A stretch of 38,040 bases of DNA, taken from Armatimonadota bacterium. Lineage in GTDB: Bacteria; Armatimonadota; Armatimonadia; Armatimonadales; Capsulimonadaceae. The notes under the pieces are model-generated. The model saw only the letters and a list, made by a program, of their open reading frames with translations, had not been told where the DNA came from and searched no databases. The position numbers were made by a program, and so were the translations under genes. Positions 1-5,936 of this stretch are shown here, in pieces (the first letter of the stretch is position 1; each line of letters opens with the position of its first letter). The stretch is from the NCBI GenBank assembly GCA_019239955.1, contig JAFAZD010000166.1:1-38040 (forward strand), read 5' to 3'.

Positions 1-3
1 AAA

Positions 4-53
4 AGAGAACCCGCTCCCGATGGTCACCTGTGATCTTAGGGAGCAGGTTCTCT
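4..53 (-). terminator. Rho-independent terminator of the larE-larB operon
   Basis: Positions 4-18 and 39-53 form a 15-bp stem with one mismatch around a 20-nt loop that can itself pair. Read on the minus strand the hairpin is followed by the T run given by the A run at 1-4. It lies 27 bases beyond the stop codon of the last gene of the minus-strand operon, which is where a terminator is expected. The T run is cut by the window edge. Confidence 0.75.
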
Positions 54-79
54 CTGTGTTTGGCTGTTGATCCGGTTCT

Positions 80-874
80 TTATCGAATGTATTCCCCGTA
101 GGTTTGGACGACATAGAACTGCACTTTCGGCCGCAACCGCCGCAGCCGGGCGAGCTGATCCGCTGACAGCACGGAGTTCCGCAGGTTGAATCCTCGGACG
201 CTCGTGAAGGCTTGAGACTGAAACAACTGCTCGTAATGATTGAATGGGGTGCAGTGCTGCTGATAATCGTCCATGTACCGCTGGCTGAAGTCTCCGAAGT
301 CCAGCATTCGAAGTCCCGGAAAGCAGTCCGAATGGCCCAGGTTCAGTATGAAGTTTTGGTGGTCATACCCGCTTTCCACCCGCAAAAACGAGAGCGGGCG
401 CGTCCCCCTCTGGAAGAAGCCGGCGTCGGGAGCAGAGGGAACCGTGAGGGACTCAATCGCAGGCATCTTAACGAGTAGATGGGAAATCTGACCCGCCTCC
501 TCATAGTCTGCCCCAATAATGCTCTGATTGTGATGTTCCGGGGACATAGACTCAACGAAGAACGCTTTCAGGTGCGGGAATTCAGTGCCCGCCTCCACCA
601 TCGCCGTTAGATCCCAGTTACGGGTGCCGTTCGCGCCTTCATCGGGACCCCGGAGCGTGATCGAACAGAGTTGAGCGGCGACATCGGCGGCACAGAGAAC
701 GTGGAGGCATTCGGTGTAGGCGGCTTCCCCCGGCACACCATAGAACTCGATGTGAAATAGCCCATGGCTTTGGAGGAAGTACAGCTTCTCCGTGTGCTCC
801 GGCGAGGCATCCGGGGCATTAGTATCGCAGATGCTTTGCTGAAGTTCCTGGAGTTGTTCCAGAACGGATGTCAT
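80..874 (-). CDS. Leucine-rich-repeat-like cytoplasmic protein of unknown function
   Basis: A 264-residue protein without signal peptide or membrane segment. Irregular leucine-rich stretches with the L..L..F and FPxL pattern (FPHLKAFFVES, FPGLRMLDFGDF, F.SVRGFNLRNSVLSADQLARLRRLRP) suggest a short leucine-rich-repeat solenoid of the kind seen in bacterial LRR proteins of unknown role. The C-terminal segment, with a final 'go down to where the last L is' helix followed by a strand (VQFYVVQ), is also typical of the end of such repeats. It starts only 5 bases after the larB stop, so it is the last gene of the larE-larB transcript, but nothing in the sequence links it to nickel-pincer chemistry. 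No strong ribosome binding site is visible. I do not recognise a specific family; the LRR assignment is by pattern only. Confidence 0.6.
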   Translation of the reverse strand: MTSVLEQLQELQQSICDTNAPDASPEHTEKLYFLQSHGLFHIEFYGVPGEAAYTECLHVLCAADVAAQLCSITLRGPDEGANGTRNWDLTAMVEAGTEFPHLKAFFVESMSPEHHNQSIIGADYEEAGQISHLLVKMPAIESLTVPSAPDAGFFQRGTRPLSFLRVESGYDHQNFILNLGHSDCFPGLRMLDFGDFSQRYMDDYQQHCTPFNHYEQLFQSQAFTSVRGFNLRNSVLSADQLARLRRLRPKVQFYVVQTYGEYIR

Positions 875-879
875 GTCCG

Positions 880-1650
880 TTAGCCTGAGTCGCTGTTGAT
901 GCGGTGGGCGTAGGTGGCCGCGCCGAAGCCGTTGTCAATGTTGACGACGGCGACGCCGCCGGCGCAGGCGTTGAGCATGGAGAGCAGGGCCGCGATGCCG
1001 CCGAAGGACGCGCCGTAGCCGACGCTGGTGGGGACGGCGACGACTGGGCGCCCGACCAACCCCGCGACCACGCTCGCCAGCGCGCCCTCCATGCCGGCGC
1101 AGACGATCAGGACGTGGGCGTTTTGAAGGAGGTGCAATTTGTCCAGCAGGCGGTGCAGGCCGGCGACGCCGACATCGTAGAGGCGCTCGGCGCGGCTGCC
1201 CTGCCACTCCAGGGTCAGCGCGGCCTCCTCGCCGACGGGCGTGTCCGCCGTGCCCGCCGTCAGCACGGCCACATAGCGGTCGGGATGGGCCGGTTCGGGC
1301 GGCGCGCCGACGGTGATGAGGCGGGGCAGGTCGTGGTAAACGGCCTGGGGCAAGAGGTCGCGCACGGCGGCGTACTGTTCGGGCGCGGCGCGGGTCGCCA
1401 GCACGCGCGGCGCGTGGTCAGCGAGGCGCTGCATGATCCGGGCGACCTGGGATGGGGACTTGCCGGGGCAGTAGACGACCTCCGGCTGGCCCGTCCGCAC
1501 GGCCCGGTGCGTGTCCAGGCGGGCGAACTCGGCGACGCTGTCCGAGACACTGTCGTAGGGAAGCGTCCGCAGGGCGCTCAGGGCGGCGTCAATGCTGACT
1601 TCGCCGCGCTGGACGTCGCGCAGCAGGGCGGCCAGGCGCTCAGTGTCCAT
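880..1650 (-). CDS. larB: Nickel pincer cofactor biosynthesis protein LarB (P2CMN-forming carboxylase/hydrolase)
   Basis: LarB carboxylates nicotinic acid adenine dinucleotide and hydrolyses it to pyridinium-3,5-biscarboxylic acid mononucleotide, the first step to the nickel-pincer nucleotide of lactate racemase. The 256-residue length is normal. The C-terminal half is PurE-like: TAGTADTPVGEEA (131-143), YDVGVAGLHRLL (158-169), CAGMEGALASVVAGLVG (184-200) and VPTSVGYGASFGGIAALLSM (206-225) are family signatures. The ATG start at 1650 has a GGAGAG ribosome binding site. It lies downstream of larE on the same strand, separated by 207 bases that hold a palindromic element. LarC, the nickel-inserting protein, and LarA are not in the window. 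Confidence 0.93.
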   Translation of the reverse strand: MDTERLAALLRDVQRGEVSIDAALSALRTLPYDSVSDSVAEFARLDTHRAVRTGQPEVVYCPGKSPSQVARIMQRLADHAPRVLATRAAPEQYAAVRDLLPQAVYHDLPRLITVGAPPEPAHPDRYVAVLTAGTADTPVGEEAALTLEWQGSRAERLYDVGVAGLHRLLDKLHLLQNAHVLIVCAGMEGALASVVAGLVGRPVVAVPTSVGYGASFGGIAALLSMLNACAGGVAVVNIDNGFGAATYAHRINSDSG

Positions 1651-1672
1651 GCTGATCTCTCCGTAGAGGGGT

Positions 1673-1803
1673 CAGCGAATGAATTCGCCGCTTCCGGCGA
1701 GGACGCCGAGTGTCCGCCTGCGCGGACACGCCCTCATGCCCGAATTCATGTCCGCGCAGGCGGACATTCAGCCGAAGGCTCCCAGCGGCGAATTCATTCG
1801 CTG
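1673..1803. repeat. 131-bp palindromic element with perfect 20-bp terminal inverted repeats (copy 1)
   Basis: The ends 1673-1692 (cagcgaatgaattcgccgct) and 1784-1803 are exact reverse complements. Inside, 1711-1728 (tgtccgcctgcgcggaca) is a near-palindrome and is itself the exact reverse complement of 1749-1766, so the whole element can fold into a long cruciform or hairpin. A related 119-bp copy lies at 15514-15632. No transposase is encoded, and no clear target-site duplication is visible. It resembles a REP/BIME or MITE-like element between larE and larB. Confidence 0.85.
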
Positions 1804-1826
1804 TCAACTTCGGGGCGATTTCAATC

Positions 1827-1864
1827 GCTGACCTCATTCTGACCTCATTCGCTGACCTCATTCT
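1827..1864. repeat. Short tandem direct repeat (ctgacctcatt unit)
   Basis: Three imperfect copies of ctgacctcatt follow one another just downstream of the larE stop and beside the palindromic element. On the minus strand the repeats read aatgaggtcag, sharing the gcgaatga core with the terminal repeat of the neighbouring element, so they may be decayed element ends. Confidence 0.55.
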
Positions 1865-2733
1865 GTCCGCCCCAACCCCGCGTTCAGGCTGCCGCTCTTG
1901 TAGCCGGTCAGTTCCACGGCGACATACGTGTAGCCCAATTCTTTCAGCCGGTCGCTGATCTGCCGACGCAAGTCGGGGTTCAACAGACGGTCCATCTCCG
2001 CCGGGTCTACTTCCAGGCGGGCGATGGTGTCGTGGTGGCGGACGCGCACCTGGCGGAAGCCCAGGTCGTGCCGCAGAAAATCCTCGGCGGCGTCCAATCG
2101 GGCCAGCAGCTCGGCGGTGATGCGGGTGCCGTAGGGGAAGCGCGACGAGAGACAGGCCAGCGCGGGCTTGTCCCAGGTCGGCAGGCCGAGCGCCTTGGAG
2201 AGATGCCGTATCTCGGCTTTGGTCAGGCCCGCCTCCAGCAGCGGCGCGCGCGCCCCCCACTCCTGCGCGGCCTGCTGGCCCGGGCGGTAGTCGCCGAGGT
2301 CGTCATGGTTCGCGCCGTAGGCGATCCAGCGGATGCCGCGCTCCTGGGCGACCCGCGACAGGTGCGTGAACAGCTCGGCCTTGCAGTAGTAGCAGCGGTT
2401 GGTCGGGTTGGCGGCGTAGCGCTCGTCGTCCAATTCGCGGGCGTCCACGGTGAGCACCGGGACGCCGAGAGATCGGGCCAGCGCGAGGGCGTCCTCCATC
2501 TCGCGCTTCGGGTAAGACTCGGAGAGGGCAATGACGGCGACGGCGTTCTCCCCGAGCTCGTCATGGGCCACCTTCGTCAGCAGCGCGCTGTCCGCGCCGC
2601 CGGAGAAGCCGACCACGACCGCCCCCATCTCGCGCAGCAGGCGGCGCAGGGTGTCGTATTTTTGCTCCAGCGACACGGCGGGCGCGGAGAGGTCATTGTT
2701 GACGGGGAGAAAACGAGTTAGTGTCTGCATCAT
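1858..2733 (-). CDS. larE: Nickel pincer cofactor sulfur transferase LarE
   Basis: LarE is a PP-loop (N-type ATP pyrophosphatase) enzyme that adenylates the pyridinium dicarboxylate made by LarB and transfers sulfur to form the dithiolated pincer ligand. The PP-loop SGGADSA is at 44-50 of 291 residues. Cysteines occur as CYYC (114, 117) and in ALACLSSRFPYGTRI (194). C194 corresponds to the sacrificial cysteine of the Lactiplantibacillus enzyme; the extra CxxC plus C194 is the three-cysteine arrangement associated with an iron-sulfur-cluster-dependent, catalytic LarE as described for Thermotoga. So this copy may not sacrifice its own sulfur (inference). Start: ATG at 2733 or the adjacent ATG at 2730. 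A promoter-like motif lies just upstream at 2740-2760. First gene of the larE-larB unit. Confidence 0.93.
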   Translation of the reverse strand: MMQTLTRFLPVNNDLSAPAVSLEQKYDTLRRLLREMGAVVVGFSGGADSALLTKVAHDELGENAVAVIALSESYPKREMEDALALARSLGVPVLTVDARELDDERYAANPTNRCYYCKAELFTHLSRVAQERGIRWIAYGANHDDLGDYRPGQQAAQEWGARAPLLEAGLTKAEIRHLSKALGLPTWDKPALACLSSRFPYGTRITAELLARLDAAEDFLRHDLGFRQVRVRHHDTIARLEVDPAEMDRLLNPDLRRQISDRLKELGYTYVAVELTGYKSGSLNAGLGRTE

Positions 2734-2739
2734 CTCGGA

Positions 2740-2760
2740 TATACCCTGTCTCGGCGAAAA
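2740..2760 (-). promoter_or_regulatory. Promoter-proximal motif upstream of larE, shared with the lipoprotein gene
   Basis: The 21 bases here match 14514-14534 at 18 positions. Read on the minus strand both carry TTTTCGCCGA, an AC-containing spacer and GGTATA, the last part looking like a -10 element about 10 bases upstream of the coding start in each case. A good -35 hexamer is not seen, so an alternative sigma factor or an activator site is possible. Confidence 0.45.
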
Positions 2761-2776
2761 TTAAAGGAGTTTTCTC

Positions 2777-3541
2777 ATGCCTTCTCTTGACGGAAAGGTG
2801 GCGGTGGTGACGGGGGCCAGCCGCGGCATTGGCCGCGCCATCGCCCTGCGGCTCGCCGCCGAGGGCGCCCGCGTCGTCCTCAGCGCCCGCGATCAAGACG
2901 CACTTCACGCCGCCGTCGGCGAGATCGCGCAGGCGGGCGGGGCGGCGGACGCCATTGCCCTGGACCTGCGCGAATCGGAGGCTGCCGGGGAGCTGGCCCA
3001 GTTCGCCCAGGAGCGGTTCGGGGCCATTGACATCGTCGTCAACAACGCCGGGGCGACAAAGCGTGGGGAGTTTTTAGCCCTGCCCGACGAGGACTGGGCG
3101 GACGGGTTCGCGCTCAAGTTCTTCGGCGCCGTTCGCCTCACCCGCGCCGCCTGGCCCGCCCTGACGGACTCGCACGGATCCGTGCTGAACATCGCGGGGG
3201 TCGGGGGCCGGACACCGGGGGCAGAGTTCAGCATCGGCGGCTCCGTCAATGCGGCGCTGCTGGCCCTGACCAAATCGCTTGCCGACGTGGGCATCCGAGA
3301 CGGCGTACAGGTCAATGCCATCAACCCCGGCCCGGTCCGCACGGATCGTCTGACCCGGCGGCTGGCCGCCCTGGGGACGGACGTGGCGGCGGAAGCGCAA
3401 TTCGTGCGGGTGGCCCAGATCACGCGCATCGGCGAGCCGGCGGACATCGCTGGCCTAGCGGCCTTCATCGTCGGCCCTGCCGGACGGTGGCTTCAGGGGG
3501 CGCTGATTGATATGGACGGCGGCCAGACCAAGACGCTCTAA
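2777..3541 (+). CDS. SDR-family protein lacking the canonical catalytic tetrad
   Basis: A 254-residue Rossmann-fold short-chain dehydrogenase/reductase, like FabG-type 3-oxoacyl reductases. The cofactor motif TGASRGIG (12-19), NNAG (89-92) and the C-terminal INPGPVRTD (182-190) and MDGGQT are intact. The active site is not: where classical SDRs have Ser and YxxxK there is NIAG (138-141) and GGSVNAALLALTKSLA (154-169), so the Tyr aligns with Gly and the Lys with Asn, and the helix-4 Asn is also missing. A subgroup of FabG-like SDRs carries a similar GGxxNAAL segment, so this may be a natural variant with a different chemistry or a binding role. The ATG at 2777 has a strong AAAGGAG site eight bases upstream. 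It diverges from larE with a 43-base gap. Confidence 0.85.
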   Translation: MPSLDGKVAVVTGASRGIGRAIALRLAAEGARVVLSARDQDALHAAVGEIAQAGGAADAIALDLRESEAAGELAQFAQERFGAIDIVVNNAGATKRGEFLALPDEDWADGFALKFFGAVRLTRAAWPALTDSHGSVLNIAGVGGRTPGAEFSIGGSVNAALLALTKSLADVGIRDGVQVNAINPGPVRTDRLTRRLAALGTDVAAEAQFVRVAQITRIGEPADIAGLAAFIVGPAGRWLQGALIDMDGGQTKTL

Positions 3542-3542
3542 A

Positions 3543-3791
3543 TCAGGCCCCGGCCATTCCCGGCGTAGTGCCCGTGGATAACACCGGCCACGCGAACGCC
3601 TCCGCCTTGACGGCCTGGTAGTTGGCGTCCAGGGCAGGTTCGAGCAGGCGCAGGGCGGCCAGGCGGCGAACAGTCTGCGTCACCTCCCGCGCCTCGGCGG
3701 GCGTCAGGTCCCGCCCCAGCACCCCAAACTCGCGGTACGAGAGCCACTTCTTCACCACCTGGTAGCCGCCGATGGCGTAGTCCCGGACGTG
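3543..3791 (-). pseudogene. Remnant of the C-terminal end of a type IIG/ISP-like restriction enzyme
   Basis: Positions 3588-3789 duplicate 5967-6168, the 3' end of the intact restriction enzyme gene, over 202 bases without gaps and with 17 mismatches by eye. The open frame encodes [18 protein letters not shown] and onwards, then a different tail ending in a stop at 3543. There is no start codon in frame that would give a sensible protein, and the similarity stops exactly where the ptuB stop codon begins, so this is a gene fragment. Eight of the 17 differences are silent, which suggests it derives from a sister allele that was under selection rather than from a recent local copy. It forms one of two direct repeats flanking the Septu-like genes. 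Confidence 0.85.
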
Positions 3792-3792
3792 C

Positions 3793-4602
3793 CTACCATC
3801 CTAATGCTTCAGGGGCCGCTTCAAACAAGTCCCTAAGTCGCGGCAATCTGGATTGCTGCCGTTTCATCTCCTGCCAGACTGTGGCATGAGACAGCCGTTG
3901 AATGGAATTGATCAAATTCTGTAGATTCTCCAGCGGCAGACCGTTCCGCTTCTCGTGAATGTACACTTTCAATCTGGCGACATAACCAGTAAACGCCTCC
4001 CGGCGGGCCTCGCGCAAGAATTCTCTGTCGTTGAGACGAAGAAGCTGGATTGTGTGCTCCGCCCGCAGGTATTCGCGGGAACCGGGAGCCGCAAGCGGGA
4101 CAAAGTAAAAACTGCCGCGCAGGTCCAGTATCATGAAGTCCAGCGGGTTTTCCGTCCTCGGATTGATTAGCAGGGGATCACCGGCTTCGGGAGGCACGAC
4201 GGGGTCATTGCGCCGGCGCGTCACCTCCATGGCCTGACCTGTCACCTGGGAAAAGATGACGCACCTGCTCTGCTTGGGGCTATTACATCCGCTACAGGCG
4301 TACAGATAGTTTTCCCAGACGAAGACCAGTTCCGGGTATAGGTCCTTTGGCTTGATGTGTTCGACATCCGTGCCGGCGGAGTCTTCGCAGTAGCAGCACC
4401 GCTGGGCGCCGGAACACATCGCGCTCAACGCCCGGCGCACCTGGCGGAATGTGGGGTTTGTCGGGAAGTTCTTCAGTTGGAACAGCCGCTTTCCCTCCTC
4501 CACCCGCGCGGCGTAATCCGGGATGGCGTCAATCTGGCGCTGGAATCCTGCGAGGCCCTCCTGGGCGGATGGTGGCAGTGACACGTGGGGGAGACGGATC
4601 AT
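3793..4602 (-). CDS. ptuB: HNH endonuclease of a Septu-like defence system (PtuB-like)
   Basis: A 269-residue HNH nuclease of the type paired with AAA ATPases in the Septu anti-phage system and in some retrons. The zinc and catalytic core is seen as CCYCED (69-73, with C69 and C72), DVEHIKPK (79-86, with H82 as the HNH histidine), ENYLYACSGCN (97-107, with C103 and C106) and K110. Its start overlaps the end of the ATPase gene by four bases (ATGA), so the two are translationally coupled and probably act together. The stop codon abuts the duplicated restriction-enzyme remnant. No reverse transcriptase or msr-like region is near, so it is not part of a retron here. The PtuB name rests on motifs and the partner gene, not on a search. 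Confidence 0.85.
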   Translation of the reverse strand: MIRLPHVSLPPSAQEGLAGFQRQIDAIPDYAARVEEGKRLFQLKNFPTNPTFRQVRRALSAMCSGAQRCCYCEDSAGTDVEHIKPKDLYPELVFVWENYLYACSGCNSPKQSRCVIFSQVTGQAMEVTRRRNDPVVPPEAGDPLLINPRTENPLDFMILDLRGSFYFVPLAAPGSREYLRAEHTIQLLRLNDREFLREARREAFTGYVARLKVYIHEKRNGLPLENLQNLINSIQRLSHATVWQEMKRQQSRLPRLRDLFEAAPEALGW

Positions 4603-5882
4603 CGGCGGCCGTTTGTCGCGGCGAGTTCATTCGCCGACGTCGGCAGCGTCGCCCGGAGTTCCTCCTGCTCGCGCTTCTCCCCCTCCGAAAGATCGCGCTC
4701 CAGCTCGATGACGTTCAATTCGGCCAGGCGCTTCAACAGCCTTTTCGACTCGTCGGAGCGGGAGACGTTCCTGCCGAACATCTCCGTCCCATAGGCATCC
4801 AGGATGTTGCCGTAAAGCAGACGCTCTAACTCCACGCCGGTCACCATGCCGCCCGGTTCATGGCTGCCGGGGCGCGGCAGTTTCCAAACGGTCCCCACGG
4901 CTGCGGCCTGGCAGACGAGCGGGCTATGCGTCGTGACGATGAACTGAATTCGAGGAAAGTGCTCTCGGAACCACCGGCCGACCCGCTGCTGCCAGGAAGG
5001 ATGCAGATGGGCGTCTATCTCATCAATCAGCACGATCCCCGGCGCCTCGATCTGAGAATTGTCCAACGAGAAGACTCGGTCTCGCCCGTACACGTTCGCC
5101 ATCTGCCGGATCAGTTCCAGCGTCATGCTCAGAATGGAGCGATACCCGTCACTTAATTCTTCCACGGCGATCAGGCAGCCGTTGCCGTCCACAAAGCGGA
5201 CATCCGTTGACGTGACGTCTTTCAGCCGCGCCCCGTGCGGCAGAAAATCCTCTTGGTTGATGAACGCCTGTACCCGCTCCAAGAACTCGCCTTCGGGATT
5301 TTTCTCTAGCCGCTTGAACTGCAAGTCCTGGAGCCAGCGCAGCGTCTCCGTCAGCGCAACGCTCTCCCCGAATGCGGACAGGTGCGCCGCCAATTTCGGG
5401 TTGGAGAAGAAAATCTTTTCCTGATCCTTGTCGCCACCCGTGAAGCGTCGGAACGGGCCGTAGGCAGCACTGAACCAGCCGGACTTGCCTCCCCATACGT
5501 GCCTGTGCGATTTGTGTGCAGGAGATGGCTTCAGCTTAACCCCGTCCTGTTGTCGAATAAAGCTCAACTCCGCACCAAGGTAATAATACTGAGGCCGATT
5601 ACCCTGACCTGAGAATCGGTCATAGTGAGCGTCGTCTTCGATGGTGATGCGGATGCCGCCTGAACTCGTCCCCTCTCGCAGCCAATCATTCCAGTCCTGA
5701 CGTAAAGCCAGCGCCTCGGACGGGCCAACCAGAGCCAGGGCCACGGCCCTGATGAATGTTGACTTCCCGGAGCCATTGTCGCCGATGATGACGTGCCAGC
5801 CTGGCGCTTGCTCCGGATGAATTTGCCAATCAATCTTGGAGATCGAGCGGATATCCTGAATGTCTATTTTGATTAAATACAT
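4599..5882 (-). CDS. ptuA: AAA/ABC-type ATPase of a Septu-like defence system (PtuA-like)
   Basis: A 427-residue SMC/RecF-like ATPase: Walker A GDNGSGKST (34-42), a degenerate ABC signature LSDGYRS (243-249), Walker B IVLIDEID (283-290) and the H-switch TTHSP (317-321). There is no long coiled coil. A charged C-terminal segment (about 376-415) follows. Paired with an HNH nuclease it fits PtuA of the Septu system, in which the ATPase controls the nuclease during phage infection. It begins 54 bases after the restriction enzyme stop and overlaps ptuB by four bases, suggesting a common transcript. The last dozen codons (4617-4636) resemble the terminal repeat of the palindromic element found elsewhere in the window, so the C-terminus may have been altered by such an element. 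Confidence 0.87.
   Translation of the reverse strand: MYLIKIDIQDIRSISKIDWQIHPEQAPGWHVIIGDNGSGKSTFIRAVALALVGPSEALALRQDWNDWLREGTSSGGIRITIEDDAHYDRFSGQGNRPQYYYLGAELSFIRQQDGVKLKPSPAHKSHRHVWGGKSGWFSAAYGPFRRFTGGDKDQEKIFFSNPKLAAHLSAFGESVALTETLRWLQDLQFKRLEKNPEGEFLERVQAFINQEDFLPHGARLKDVTSTDVRFVDGNGCLIAVEELSDGYRSILSMTLELIRQMANVYGRDRVFSLDNSQIEAPGIVLIDEIDAHLHPSWQQRVGRWFREHFPRIQFIVTTHSPLVCQAAAVGTVWKLPRPGSHEPGGMVTGVELERLLYGNILDAYGTEMFGRNVSRSDESKRLLKRLAELNVIELERDLSEGEKREQEELRATLPTSANELAATNGRR
4617..4636. repeat. Single half-site of the palindromic element inside the ptuA 3' end
   Basis: On the minus strand this reads cggcgaatgaactcgccgcg, matching the 20-bp terminal repeat of the 131-bp element at 17 of 20 positions. 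No second arm or element body is seen nearby, so it is either a decayed solo end or chance similarity. It encodes the SANELAAT stretch at the PtuA C-terminus, much as the full element encodes SANEFAAS in one frame. Confidence 0.45.
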
Positions 5883-5936
5883 GGCGGCACCTGCCTGTCA
5901 CAGCATCAGTTCTATCAATTATGGCACAAGTTGCCC

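Noticed and set aside
904-1842. Long open frame antisense to larB
   Set aside because: High GC makes long antisense frames common. The protein is rich in Gly, Ala, Arg without family motifs, and larB on the other strand has clear signatures.
3543-3758. Separate small gene at the remnant of the restriction enzyme
   Set aside because: It has only a GTG in the middle of the homologous segment, no ribosome binding site and matches the tail of a larger protein, so it is a fragment.
3793-5882. Retron with PtuAB effector
   Set aside because: Some retrons use PtuA and PtuB as effectors, but no reverse transcriptase or msr/msd-like region is found in the flanks.
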